A stretch of 64,000 nucleotides of DNA from Catonia carolina (lineage: Eukaryota; Arthropoda; Insecta; Hemiptera; Achilidae), in NCBI GenBank assembly GCA_035578175.1, contig JAQMRL010000002.1:82555325-82619324 (forward strand), given 5' to 3'. This document shows positions 1 to 9,556 of the stretch, one piece after another. Below the pieces are notes generated by a model. The model made no database searches, was not told where the DNA came from, and saw nothing but the letters and a program-made list of their open reading frames with translations. The first letter of the stretch is position 1, and every line of letters begins with the position of its first letter. The translations under genes were made by a program, and so were the position numbers.

Positions 1-140
1 CACTCATACCATCACTCCTCACTCTTCTCATTCATCACTCTTAACACTCACACCATCACTCCTCACTCTTCTCATTCATCACTCTTAACACTCACACCAT
101 TACTCCTCACTCTCCTCACTCTTCTTAACACTCATTCCAT
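1..140. repeat. Tandem repeat, about 44-bp unit
   Basis: About three copies of a C/T/A-rich unit (1-44, 45-88, then a shortened third unit) built from CACTC, CATCACTC and CTCTTAA words. The first two units differ at one position. The array may extend beyond the left edge. No coding sense is visible. Confidence 0.8.
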
Positions 141-152
141 ACTTAACAAAAT

Positions 153-240
153 ATCTGGTGTTAAACACTCACACGACTTTCTCTTGCCAATCCAAATAAT
201 GACCAATATAACCTGATATTAGTTCGAAGCATGTCTTCAT
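153..240 (-). mobile_element. Helentron-like family (H), 3'-end fragment
   Basis: Carries the family 3' end read on the minus strand: the hairpin-forming end (ATCTGGTGTTAAACACTCACAC on plus, one base off the usual form), then the internal inverted repeat ACTTTCTCTTGCC and the following conserved stretch. The rest of the element is absent. Confidence 0.7.
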
Positions 241-270
241 ACAATAATTAGTCTCATACAAGCAACTTCA

Positions 271-489
271 TACAGGAGAGGAGCAATTGAATGGCCTCCG
301 AGATCACCTGATTTGAGTCCATTGGACTACTTCTTGTGGGGATACTTAAAAAACAAAGTTTACAGAACGAAACCTAACAGTCTGCATGATCTCAAACAAA
401 GAATTCTAAATGAATCTGCTGGAATCCCAAGGGAATTCATTCGTAATGCTGTATTTAGTTTTTACGCACGTACATCATATTGTCAATAA
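271..489 (+). pseudogene. DDE transposase C-terminal remnant (mariner/IS630-type)
   Basis: An open plus-strand frame of about 72 codons with no start codon, ending in TAA at 487-489. It contains WPPRSPDLSPLDYFLWG, the block around the last catalytic acidic residue of insect mariner/IS630-like (DDE_3) transposases, followed by a basic GYLKNKVYR stretch. The upstream catalytic residues and DNA-binding domain are missing, so this is a relic that cannot be active. The ancestral protein would have bound its element's ends and cut and joined DNA in the nucleus. The family-level call is firm; the exact mariner subgroup is not resolved. Confidence 0.75.
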
Positions 490-1168
490 GTAAGAGGAGG
501 CCACTTTGAACAACTACTCCGAGTCAAGAAACATTTGGTAATTTTATTTTCAATTATGTAACTCATTTTCACAGTTAGTTCCTTATAACACTAACCTTCA
601 ACCTTAAACACTAACATTTACAAAAAAAACACAATAAGTATTAGGCTAACTGGTAGCAAATCAAATACTGTAGTTTTATAATGCAATAAATCAGCCGTTA
701 AATTGTTTTTCCGTAGTTCTTAATGACAATAATTTCATATTTATGAACGAGTGGAGATATTAAAAAACTTATTATTTTCAATAATCTTATGTGTAGTCGT
801 TCACTTGCTACCAAAATTGTCTATGTAGGCTCAAAGACGGAGGAGGGAGAAATGGCCGTTCTGCCCCGATCTGGATAGTTGAATGGTAATATCTCAAAAA
901 TGAAAAAAGATATCGATTTCCGGTTTTCACCATTGAATTTATTTTGAAATTTTAGATCGAAATCATGTATCATATGACCATCATCCTATTTAAATTAAGA
1001 AAGTTAAATCCAATATGGCGGATCCAAGATGGCGGACAAAAATTTCAAATATCACTTAGAATAGTTTTTTGGTGCAACAAGCAATTAAAGTCATTCTGGT
1101 CACCTAGTCACGCTCACTTTTCTGTTATTCAGCCGTTTCCAGACTTAATGGACACCCGGTATACATTT
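490..1168. other. Non-coding, probably old transposon remnants
   Basis: Follows the transposase stop codon. It holds no convincing ORF; the 70-codon frame at 965-1177 is not recognised. Words such as AATATGGCGG/AAGATGGCGG near 1012-1034 suggest degraded repeat sequence. Confidence 0.4.
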
Positions 1169-1613
1169 TTGCGCTAAAATGCATATTAAAGCCTCAATCT
1201 TAAAAAAACAATTTTTTTACGTGAAAACAGCCTCACCAAGAATTTCAGTAAACATTTCGCCTACCATATTTTGTAGAGCATAAAAATTTAATAAACCAGG
1301 CGATTTTTAAAAAAAATCGTAGGACCAGTTTTTGAGAAAATCTCAAAAAAGTGAAAAATTACACGAATAAACTACTACTTCCGGTTGACCGATTTTGAGG
1401 AAATTGTTCGTGTCGGGTCCGGTAGTGGTATGTAACTTAAGTTTAAAGTTTCTAGTTCGTACGATGTTCCGTTCTTGAAATATTCTGTATAAACACACAC
1501 ACACACAGACCAATCACTAAAAACATGTTTTTTGGGTTCAGGGGGTCTGAAAACGTGTAGATTTTGTGAAAACTTGATTTTGAAAAATCGACATGAAAAC
1601 AGTAATCGTGTTC
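1169..1613 (-). mobile_element. Helentron-like family (H), partial copy
   Basis: Matches the middle and 5' part of the family on the minus strand: the segment around ATGGCGCCTACC (here CATTTCGCCTACC), the GGTCCTACGATTTTT block, a short (AC)n tract at about 1493-1508 and the GTTCAGGGGGTCTGAAAACG block. It breaks off before the terminal CCTATAT hairpin and lacks the 3' half. Confidence 0.8.
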
Positions 1614-1680
1614 ACATTATTCATTTCATACGTGGCAAGAACAGCAAGCACATTTACTTCAATAGCCTAATATTGATTTA

Positions 1681-2879
1681 CAGGTTGACTGCTATGAGAC
1701 ATATTTTTATGTCTCAGTTCGTATTACCAGATACGCTTCGAGATGCATATCAGTGTCTCATTTTTGTCGTTTTGACTTCTTCTCGTAGTGAGAATTATGC
1801 TGATAGACTATCAGTAATGTTCTTACCTTTTTTTGCTCGAGTGTTACTTTAATTTTGTATTCAGCATTTATTTTTTACTTTTAAAAGAAATTAAACTGTG
1901 GCTGCCTACAGACGTAGTGACTAGCGTGCTTGATTTTTAACAGAAGGTCCCAGGATCGATTCTCGAATAGGGTCTAGAAATTACACGTCAAAACCCATTG
2001 TTTTGTACTTAAAAATAGTCGGTAATAACCAAAATGTTCATACAACTTAAAATACAGAAATCCGGATTTTCATACGGAAGGGCATAATTTGGAATGAATT
2101 TGGGCATGAAAACTACAAAAATTATTTTGCTAATTTATAAGAGACAGATTACTTGTCTCAATTTTTTTTAATTAAAAATGAAAGAATGAAATTATTTTTT
2201 TCGTATTAGTAGGCCTAACTGATTTGTTTAGGTAGGGGAGAGAAACCAAATATGGAATACCATTTTCATTTTTTCATTTTCCTGGGTTGCTATGACTTTC
2301 TTGAAATTACATGAATTTTATATCAATTGTAGAAATAGTTTATTTCACATCTAGAAAATAAAAATTCTTAAATATAATTTTAAAAAAAATTTCTTTACCG
2401 ACATTATTTTTACAATTCACAAAATAGGATCTTAATATGGGGAATACATTGGGTTATCATTTGGAATAGATACATAATTTGCCTACAAAGTTTTTAAAGC
2501 ACCAAAGTATTAGTCCAATCAGTTTATTTACAGTAGGCCTAATCAAAGACAAAATACAACCTTTCAGTAGGCCTACTAGTGCATTGTTCATGATATCAAT
2601 TATTACACCTCAAGCATTGAATCCCACTTTTCACCTTTTTTATCTTCATTGTAATCACCCTGACAAAAACACGCTGTATTTGGTCTGTTTGAATCCGGTA
2701 GTTGTTTCTGTCTGTAAAACCAATGGTGCGAGAAAATCAGGATTTTCAACGTACTGTCTGGAAAAACACTACATTCCATATAAATGGCTCCCTTCCCCCC
2801 TACTGTAGTCTACTGCATAAAATGAAAAAAAGTGGCATTATTGGCAAGACCACTCATCACTCGAACAGCAGTCAACCTG
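1681..2879. mobile_element. piggyBac-like non-autonomous element, family L (copy 1)
   Basis: Inverted ends CAGGTTGACTGCT (1681 on plus; complement ending at 2879) flanked by TTTA (1677-1680) and TTAA (2880-2883), the piggyBac target site with one mutation. A perfect 9-bp-stem hairpin TGAGACATA..TATGTCTCA lies just inside the left end. The copy contains a nested 572-bp element; without it the length is about 627 bp, similar to copy 2 at 34897-35605. No transposase is encoded. piggyBac affiliation is inferred from the TTAA target and the ends only. Confidence 0.6.
2232..2803. mobile_element. TIR element nested in family L (GTAGGGGAGA ends)
   Basis: Starts GTAGGGGAGAG and ends with a diverged complement (CCCCCCTAC). 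The inner parts of both ends share ATATGGAAT, giving imperfect inverted repeats of about 30 bp with a TA at each outer edge. The first bases resemble those of the element at 27136-31499, suggesting related MITEs. It carries 62- to 109-codon frames that match nothing recognisable. Confidence 0.45.
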
Positions 2880-2939
2880 TTAAAGTGTAGCTATTTTGTA
2901 TTTTTTGGCAGAATATAAATATAGAAAAATGACTGACAC

Positions 2940-3088
2940 AATACGTGAAGTTGCATATCGACAGTGATAGGTTCGCCGACCCCATTGGACGCTGTGCACT
3001 GATAAACTCCGGCTTGATGGCGGTCCACCTTCTCCAACGTTATCGAAAATCCTTCCAGAGCCTTTTCTCCACTGGGAAGCGAATCGTC
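2940..3088 (-). CDS. Ig-superfamily adhesion protein, exon for second half of an Ig domain
   Basis: The minus-strand exon follows a good acceptor (pyrimidine/TG-rich tract then CAG ending at 3089). It begins in phase 0 with DDSLPSGEKALEGFSITLEK and continues VDRHQAGVYQCTASNGVGEP. These are the D-E-F-G strands of an I-set Ig domain: the D.A.VYxC signature supplies the second disulfide cysteine, then the G strand (ITVDMQLHV). It reads in phase from the exon at 33586-33707, which supplies the first cysteine and the tryptophan. The donor is ambiguous: GTGTCA after 2940 (preferred, splitting a codon) or GTATTG after 2945. Klingon/OBCAM/lachesin-type proteins are GPI-linked or secreted cell-surface molecules acting in neural cell adhesion; that is family knowledge. 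The orthologue is not certain. Confidence 0.85.
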
Positions 3089-3413
3089 CTGCACACACAA
3101 CACAAATAGCCTACATCAGTCATACCAAACGAATGCTGTTTATAAAACACAAACCGTAAACATAATAAAAAATCTGGTATGAAACACTCACACAACATTC
3201 TCTTGCCAGTGCAAATAATTAACAATAAACCTAACATTAGTAATAAAACAAAAGAAATAAACAAAAAACTGACCTCAATAAACATAACCTAATTTTAATC
3301 ATGAGTGAAAGACGCAAAATGAAAATCAACCTCAGTTTGGCTTAGAAATACGGAAAATCACTCTTTCTCTCTAAACTAGGCTCTGAAGAGAAAAATGCTA
3401 TAAATAAAAGTTG

Positions 3414-3932
3414 TGCTATCGATGTCCAGTGGTGAAGTACGTAAATGATATTTATAAACAAATAAATAAGTTTAACAACTTTCTTCCATTTTAAAATATA
3501 GGTATATTTTAAAATTTCGATTAAAACCTTTTAAAAAACAATTAAAACTTTTAAAATCTTAACTTGAAAACTTCCTTATTAAAATAATATTGTATATTAA
3601 TTATTTAGTCTTTTTTTTTTTTTATAAAAACTGTAAATGCTTCTCTCCTTTTCAAAGATTTAAAATAGACTCAACTTTCAACAATCCTTTTTTAAAATTT
3701 TGGAATTTTAAATTTTCTTTTTTTTTTTGTTTGTTTTATTTATCTTACTTACATCTGAAAGCTGGAAATCATCTGTATTTATGTTGAGATGTAAATATAA
3801 CAAATGTAAATGTTGACATGTCTTGGTTATATCAGTTGTGTCAGTTGTGTGGAGGGTATGTTTTTACGTGTGTGTTTATTGTAATTGTGTGTAAGGAATT
3901 ATGTTTATATACTTGTCTCATAATCTATTACA
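3414..3932 (-). repeat. 3' LTR of the gypsy element
   Basis: On the minus strand it begins TGTAATAG and ends GATAGCA, the usual TG..CA termini. It matches 9041-9556 almost throughout; differences are T versus A near 3437, G versus T near 3848, a 3-nt gap and poly-T length changes. Confidence 0.95.
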
Positions 3933-3947
3933 ATCTTCCCCCCCCCT
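3933..3947 (-). promoter_or_regulatory. Polypurine tract
   Basis: On the minus strand it reads A, nine G, then AAGAT, directly upstream of the 3' LTR. This is the usual position and composition of the plus-strand DNA primer of LTR elements. Confidence 0.85.
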
Positions 3948-4175
3948 GGGAAACATACACAAGCAAAAGGAATAAGGGGTGGGTGCTTAAAAGTCGAAAA
4001 CAAAAAAGATGAGTACGAAGCAGTTGTCGGCCTGAGACGGTAAGTTACGATCATTCGGGGCCCCTTTCATAACACATTCACACATCAAGTAACATCGGAT
4101 ACACCTTTAATACCAACATCACAAGCTCGAGAGTCGCGACGTACCTCACCTAATAATATTACTAACCTTGGTAAT
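3948..4175 (-). other. Gypsy 3' untranslated segment
   Basis: Lies between the pol stop codon and the polypurine tract. It has no envelope-like frame; only short antisense or out-of-frame ORFs are present. Confidence 0.7.
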
Positions 4176-7100
4176 TTATGATACCTTTTTAAGATTAGAG
4201 ATATGTTCTTTGGATATTTCTCCCCCGACAGTCTTACGGAGTAAGGCTGTAACAGGTGTAGAGAATCCAATTATATAAAATGGTTCCGACCACCGGTATG
4301 CCATTTTTGCACAAATATTTTTCTTTTTTGAACTTACGGGATGAGTTTTAAGTAAAACTTTATCTCCCACCGAAAATGGATTTGGATGACGTGTAGCATT
4401 ATATCTACGTGCCATATCATGATGAGACTTAATTAGTTGCCGTCTAATTGTACTCATCATGTTGCTCGATCGTACGGGATTCCGATGAAGGATATCCTGA
4501 ATATTCCACGCTCTATCCAAGGGCGTTTGGGCTTGAAAATTATGTAATATGTCAAAAGGACATGCACCGTGGGCGGTATGTTGTGCCATATTAAAGGCTA
4601 ATTGAAACCAAAAGAGGGATTTATCCCATGTCGTTTGGGCAGTTGCGTGGTACGCGATAAGAATAGACCTAAGATTTCTATTCAGTCTTTCAGCATGAGA
4701 TGGGCGTGGGTGGTAAGGAGATAAAGTGGTTCTTTTAATTCCTAAGGTAAAACAAAAGTTTTTAAAGATTGTGGAGTTAAATGTTTTGGCATTATCCGTG
4801 ACAATTAACCTCGGAATGGAGTAGTTCTGAAAGATACGTTTTAATTCATCTATAATAGAGGATGTATTAGTATTTTTTAATGGAGCTAACCAAGTAAATT
4901 TTGAAAAACTATCCACCACCACCAGAATATATTTATAACCTTGGTTAGTTTTTGGAAGACTACCAACGGTGTCAATAAATAACGTATCAAATGGTATTGT
5001 TGGAACTCTTGAACTAAGATTCCCCCATTTATAATTCATGCCAGGTTTGCTGCGTTGACAGATCATGCAAGCATTCACCTTTAAAGGAATTTCCTTATAT
5101 ATGTCAGGCCAATAAAAATGCTTTGTTATTTTATGTATAGTTTTGTCAATACCTAAATGTCCTCCTATTTCCGAATGATGAAAATATTTAAAGACTAAAT
5201 CTTTTAAAGAATTGGGGAGAACAATTTTGATCGGATTATGATTTTTGTCTTGTAGACAGAGGATCCCTTTTGATAAACAAAATTTATTGTTCATTTGTTG
5301 TTTTTGTTTAAGGATAAAGGTATCCTGTTTTTGATGTTGTTTTATATCTGTAAAGGAAAGGGGAAACTGTGATAATAAAGCATTGATATACGATATCTCT
5401 TTTGCTGTATCTTCATTATTTAATTCATACATTCTCGATAATGCATCAGCCACATTATTATTTGAACCACGAATGTGATTAATTTTAAATTTAAAGACGG
5501 ATAAGCGTAATAACCATCTAGCCAACCGACCTAATTGTTTTGGTCGTGAAAGAAGCCAGGCTAAAGCTTGGTTATCCGTTTCTAAAAGAAATTCACGGTG
5601 CGTTAGATAAGTTCTAAAGTGATCTGTCGCGAAAACAACTGCCAGACATTCACGTTCATATGCAGAAAATTTTCTTTCTGCTTCTGTCAATGTTTTAGAG
5701 GCGTATGCTATAGCTCTTCTGGACCCTTCATGTTCTTGGAGTAACACCGCCCCTATACCTGTATCTGACGCATCTGTTTGTAAAATGAATTCTTTAGAAA
5801 AGTCTGGTATGGAGAGAACTGGAGGATTAACAATTGCTTGTTTAAGATCTTCGAACGCTTTTCTTTGTGAGTCTCCCCAAACAAACTGAGTATTTTTACG
5901 TCTTAATCTATTCAGGGGTTCGATCCTGTCAGCATAATTTTTAATAAATTTGGAAAAATAATTAATCATACCACAATACCGATGTACTTGTTTTACTGAT
6001 GTAGGTTCCGGATATTCTAAAATTTTTTGTGTCCTCGTTGAATCTATAGAGACACCCTTGTATGACAACGTGTGTCCAAGAAATGGTATTTCATTTACAG
6101 CAAATGTCACCTTATCAGGATTAATGGTGATACCAGCTTTTCTCAAGATCGACAACACTATTTTGATATGTTTTAAGTGTTCTGTAAAACTTTTGGAATA
6201 TATTAAAATATCATCCATATAATTAAACACAAATTTATATTTAATATTTTTAAATATTTTATTCATAAGGCGAGTTAGAACTTGTGCGCCGGTCGACAAA
6301 CCAAAAGGTAATCTTTCATATTCATACAATCCATCTGTAGTACAGAATGCAGTAATTTGACGAGATCTCTCTGTCAATGGGATTTGATGATACGCTTGTG
6401 CCAAATCTAATGTACTGAACCATCGTGCTTTGGAAAACCATTGGAAAGCGTGATTTATATTTGGTAAGGGTTGCGCTTCCGAGTCAATTATTAAGTTGAC
6501 CGAACGATAATCTACAACCAAACGACTTGAACCATTTGGTTTCGGGATCAAAAAGGCCGGAGATGAATAAGGAGAAACACTCTCTCTAATTACCTTCTCT
6601 TTTAATAGTTTATCGATTTGTTTTTTCATTTGGAATGTTTTTATTGGATTTAAAGGATAGGGTCTAGATTTTATAATTTCATTATTTTTAAGTTTGATAT
6701 CATAGGTTAATTCATGAGTACAACCTAATTTAGCCGTAAGTACATCCGGAAATTCTTTACACAAATTATTTATTTTATTTTTAATGTATTCAGATTGCTC
6801 TATATTATTAATTTGATCTGGAAATATATTTATTAAATAAAATTTTTGATTCTTTAACCATTCAAAGGTTATTTCTGATTTTATAGCATTAAAAATAGCA
6901 CGTGTTTTATGTAAAAAGTGCATACCAAGTATTATTTCATGGTGTATCTTTTTTAACACTTTGAAATTTATTTTCCATGATAGATTGTGTAGGTTAATTC
7001 GAACCCACACTTGTTTAGTAATTTCTAAAGGGAATTTGTCAGCTGTGAGGCAGATTGCGTTAAGTTTTTCCTCTTTTATGATTGCATTGTTATTTTTCAA

Positions 7101-7274
7101 AAGTACATACATTTTTTGGTTAATAATATTATGTGTAGAACCTGAATCAATAAGCGCGTTAAATATATTATTTTTAATTTTTATTTTTAAACCTTTCAAT
7201 GTATTTTTATAAGTCAACCTTTGTTTTCCTATCTTTAAAGATTTACCCATCTCATGTTTACAAACACGAACCAT
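4176..7274 (-). CDS. pol: Gypsy Pol polyprotein (PR-RT-RNase H-integrase)
   Basis: 1,032 codons counted from the first ATG; the frame is open further upstream across the gag stop, so translation probably enters by -1 frameshifting at 7307-7313. The aspartic protease motif LIDSGST is near residue 41, with DSGS at 43-46. The reverse transcriptase has VDYRSVN (255-260) and the catalytic YMDD (352-355). RNase H starts at LQTDASD (Asp501), with ETDNQAL (566-571) and NNVADALSR (606-614). The integrase has the HHCC zinc finger (H700/H706, C736/C739) and a DDE triad at about D768, D827 and E862, followed by a GPY/F-like C-terminal module. No chromodomain is visible. All catalytic residues are present. 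The protein copies and integrates the element's DNA. Confidence 0.96.
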   Translation of the reverse strand: MVRVCKHEMGKSLKIGKQRLTYKNTLKGLKIKIKNNIFNALIDSGSTHNIINQKMYVLLKNNNAIIKEEKLNAICLTADKFPLEITKQVWVRINLHNLSWKINFKVLKKIHHEIILGMHFLHKTRAIFNAIKSEITFEWLKNQKFYLINIFPDQINNIEQSEYIKNKINNLCKEFPDVLTAKLGCTHELTYDIKLKNNEIIKSRPYPLNPIKTFQMKKQIDKLLKEKVIRESVSPYSSPAFLIPKPNGSSRLVVDYRSVNLIIDSEAQPLPNINHAFQWFSKARWFSTLDLAQAYHQIPLTERSRQITAFCTTDGLYEYERLPFGLSTGAQVLTRLMNKIFKNIKYKFVFNYMDDILIYSKSFTEHLKHIKIVLSILRKAGITINPDKVTFAVNEIPFLGHTLSYKGVSIDSTRTQKILEYPEPTSVKQVHRYCGMINYFSKFIKNYADRIEPLNRLRRKNTQFVWGDSQRKAFEDLKQAIVNPPVLSIPDFSKEFILQTDASDTGIGAVLLQEHEGSRRAIAYASKTLTEAERKFSAYERECLAVVFATDHFRTYLTHREFLLETDNQALAWLLSRPKQLGRLARWLLRLSVFKFKINHIRGSNNNVADALSRMYELNNEDTAKEISYINALLSQFPLSFTDIKQHQKQDTFILKQKQQMNNKFCLSKGILCLQDKNHNPIKIVLPNSLKDLVFKYFHHSEIGGHLGIDKTIHKITKHFYWPDIYKEIPLKVNACMICQRSKPGMNYKWGNLSSRVPTIPFDTLFIDTVGSLPKTNQGYKYILVVVDSFSKFTWLAPLKNTNTSSIIDELKRIFQNYSIPRLIVTDNAKTFNSTIFKNFCFTLGIKRTTLSPYHPRPSHAERLNRNLRSILIAYHATAQTTWDKSLFWFQLAFNMAQHTAHGACPFDILHNFQAQTPLDRAWNIQDILHRNPVRSSNMMSTIRRQLIKSHHDMARRYNATRHPNPFSVGDKVLLKTHPVSSKKKNICAKMAYRWSEPFYIIGFSTPVTALLRKTVGGEISKEHISNLKKVS

Positions 7275-7303
7275 ATGAGTATGCTGCGCGTGTTTGTATC
7301 CGT

Positions 7304-8677
7304 TTAGTTTTTTGACATGTTTTTATTGTTTTTCTGTTGCCAAAGTCTACAATTTCGTTTAATGTGACCTGGTTTATTACAATAAAAACATTTTAATATT
7401 GTTTTTGATATTTGTGACCCAATGTTATCGGATGTCGTATTTTGTGATATGATTTGTTTACCTTGAAGAGGCATTGTGTTATTTATAGAGTTTAGTGCGC
7501 TTGTATCGTTCATTTTTGATGAACCTATCTCATGAAGAGTTCTAGCATAAACCCTCTCATATACATAAGCATCCAATTTATTAAAATCATGTAAGTTATT
7601 GGGTCTACCAATTATGCCTAAATGTGTAGCATATATTTCATTTAAACCAGTTAATATTATATTAATCAACTCACCTTCGGTGAGGTTAAGTCTTAATACA
7701 TCATGATTTTCTAAGATTTCTCTTATGTATTCTGTCAAGGTTTCCATTTGTGACTGATTTCTGTATAATAATTTTAATTTTAATATCTCTTTCATTTTTG
7801 GTGTGATCAGTTTATTCACCAAATCTCGATGAAACTGATCAAAATTGTGGTTATTTCTAATGGAATTTTCAAAAATTTGTTCCGTAAAACCGGTCATAAA
7901 TGGAGTTAATAACACCAAGGGTAGATCTACTGCATAACGTTTCTGGATTTGTTTAATAATTTTGATATTTCTAACCAACGTATCAATATCACGTCCATCT
8001 GTGATAGTTAATTGTTTTAACTCGTTTTCAATTGGGTTTGCGATTTTTGTCCAATTAAAATTTAATTCACGTTGGACACACACAGGGTTAATGTTACCTA
8101 TCGCATTTGGTATTAATATATCATGAACATCATTCCTAAAAACGGGACTTTGTATTACTCGATGATGTATCAAGCTAATTTGATCATCATTAACAATTTC
8201 TTGCCTTTGGTTAGGTACTGGGTTGTTATTTAAAGGTACCTCTTCGAAATTTAAATTTTGGTCAAGATTAGGTCTAATTTCGATATTGTGTAACTCATTA
8301 GCCTTCCAATTATCAAATTCCTGTTTTAAATTTTGAAAATCTACAACCTTATCTGGTTTATTCGCTAATATAAACAGTAAGAGTTTATTAAGACGGTCGT
8401 CAAAAACTTCAGCATTATATTTCTCTAGATCGTTTAAATTTTCTGTGTTTTGTAACCGCACAAAATAATTTTGACACTCAGTTAATTGTTTATTGAGGTC
8501 AAATCTACGTATTGCATTAATGTCAGTTTGTCGTCCGTTATCTATCAATTTTTGTAATCGTTGTTTTCTCTGTCCTATATGTCCGGTTGTTACGCTTTTT
8601 CGTAGTCTCAGTTGAAAGTTAAGGTTGTTGTCATCCAGTCTATTAGGGTCAATAAGTGGTGTTACTTGTTGTTCCAT
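7304..8677 (-). CDS. gag: Gypsy Gag protein
   Basis: 457 codons, beginning MEQQVTPLIDPNRL. A largely helical middle portion fits a capsid domain, and the C-terminus carries one zinc knuckle, CFYCNKPGHIKRNC (C-X2-C-X4-H-X4-C), which binds RNA. It ends in TAA at 7304-7306, directly preceded by the slippery heptamer. It would assemble the cytoplasmic particles in which reverse transcription takes place. One knuckle and about 450 residues are normal for Ty3/gypsy Gag. No frameshift or internal stop is seen. Confidence 0.93.
   Translation of the reverse strand: MEQQVTPLIDPNRLDDNNLNFQLRLRKSVTTGHIGQRKQRLQKLIDNGRQTDINAIRRFDLNKQLTECQNYFVRLQNTENLNDLEKYNAEVFDDRLNKLLLFILANKPDKVVDFQNLKQEFDNWKANELHNIEIRPNLDQNLNFEEVPLNNNPVPNQRQEIVNDDQISLIHHRVIQSPVFRNDVHDILIPNAIGNINPVCVQRELNFNWTKIANPIENELKQLTITDGRDIDTLVRNIKIIKQIQKRYAVDLPLVLLTPFMTGFTEQIFENSIRNNHNFDQFHRDLVNKLITPKMKEILKLKLLYRNQSQMETLTEYIREILENHDVLRLNLTEGELINIILTGLNEIYATHLGIIGRPNNLHDFNKLDAYVYERVYARTLHEIGSSKMNDTSALNSINNTMPLQGKQIISQNTTSDNIGSQISKTILKCFYCNKPGHIKRNCRLWQQKNNKNMSKN
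7307..7313 (-). promoter_or_regulatory. -1 ribosomal frameshift heptamer A_AAA_AAC
   Basis: In gag phase the minus strand reads TCA AAA AAC TAA, so the heptamer A AAA AAC sits exactly in X_XXY_YYZ register right before the gag stop. A one-base backward slip continues into the pol frame (CTA AAC GGA), which stays open to the pol ATG at 7274 and beyond. The required -1 direction matches the gag/pol frame offset. A downstream stimulatory structure was not evaluated. Confidence 0.85.
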
Positions 8678-9020
8678 AATTTATATTCGGTAATTGTGTG
8701 TTTGACAAATGTGTGTAAGACGACTTACCAGATAACTGATGTATACCTTTTTCCAGATGTAAGGACGTTGTCTTTTTGGCCGAAATTGGAGTTGATTTGA
8801 AGTTGGAGGATTGTTGAAAGATTAGTGAAAGATAGGCGTTTACAATGATAATATTGTGTTCGGAAGTTTTATGTTGAAGTCTGTTTCTGCTGACGTTCTA
8901 TGATGTCTTTGATTTCTGTTGTTGATTTCCTTTTAAATTTCTGATAATTTTTGTTAGATTTCTTCTTTCAGTTTTCCGTTTTTCCTTTCTCCTGTTGAAA
9001 TTTCCTTTATATTTTTAGCT
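8678..9020 (-). other. Gypsy 5' leader
   Basis: Untranslated region between the primer binding site and the gag ATG. It probably carries the packaging signals; nothing specific could be recognised. Confidence 0.7.
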
Positions 9021-9038
9021 TTCCCGGTCGATGCACCA
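9021..9038 (-). promoter_or_regulatory. Primer binding site, tRNA-Gly type
   Basis: The minus strand reads TGGTGCATCGACCGGGAA, two bases after the 5' LTR. It is complementary to a tRNA 3' end of the form TTCCCGGTCGATGCACCA, which fits tRNA-Gly (GCC) apart from one base from the common insect form. The tRNA assignment is from general knowledge of tRNA-Gly termini. Confidence 0.75.
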
Positions 9039-9040
9039 TT

Positions 9041-9556
9041 TGCTATCGATGTCCAGTGGTGAAGTTCGTAAATGATATTTATAAACAAATAAATAAGTTT
9101 AACAACTTTCTTCCATTTTAAAATATAGGTATATTTTAAAATTTCGATTAAAACCTTTTAAAAAACAATTAAAACTTTTAAAATCTTAACTTGAAAACTT
9201 CCTTATTAAAATAATTGTATATTAATTATTTAGTCTTTTTTTTTTATAAAAACTGTAAATGCTTCTCTCCTTTTCAAAGATTTAAAATAGACTCAACTTT
9301 CAACAATCCTTTTTTAAAATTTTGGAATTTTAAATTTTCTTTTTTCTTTTTTTTTTGTTTTATTTATCTTACTTACATCTGAAAGCTGGAAATCATCTGT
9401 ATTTATGTTGAGATGTAAATATAACAAATGTAAATGTTGACATGTCTTGGTTATATCAGTTGTGTCATTTGTGTGGAGGGTATGTTTTTACGTGTGTGTT
9501 TATTGTAATTGTGTGTAAGGAATTATGTTTATATACTTGTCTCATAATCTATTACA
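9041..9556 (-). repeat. 5' LTR of the gypsy element
   Basis: Direct repeat of 3414-3932 with TG..CA termini on the minus strand. It is expected to hold the promoter. The target duplication GTTG follows at 9557-9560. Confidence 0.95.

Larger units (their letters stand above)
3414..9556 (-). mobile_element. Complete Ty3/gypsy LTR retrotransposon
   Basis: A 6.1-kb element on the minus strand, in order from 9556 down: 5' LTR, tRNA-Gly-type primer site, leader, gag, pol (protease, reverse transcriptase, RNase H, integrase), polypurine tract and 3' LTR. A 4-bp target duplication GTTG (3410-3413 and 9557-9560) flanks it, as expected for this superfamily. Gag and pol are uninterrupted. The LTRs differ by about two substitutions plus small gaps, mostly in poly-T tracts, so insertion was recent. 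No envelope-like ORF exists between pol and the 3' LTR. The PR-RT-RH-IN order places it in Ty3/gypsy; the lineage within it is not resolved by eye. Confidence 0.97.

Noticed and set aside
1..140. CRISPR-like array
   Set aside because: The 44-bp units are contiguous without unique spacers; it is a simple tandem repeat in a eukaryotic genome.
3948..4270. Envelope or third ORF of the gypsy element
   Set aside because: Only about 230 bp lie between pol and the polypurine tract, and the small frames there overlap pol out of frame.
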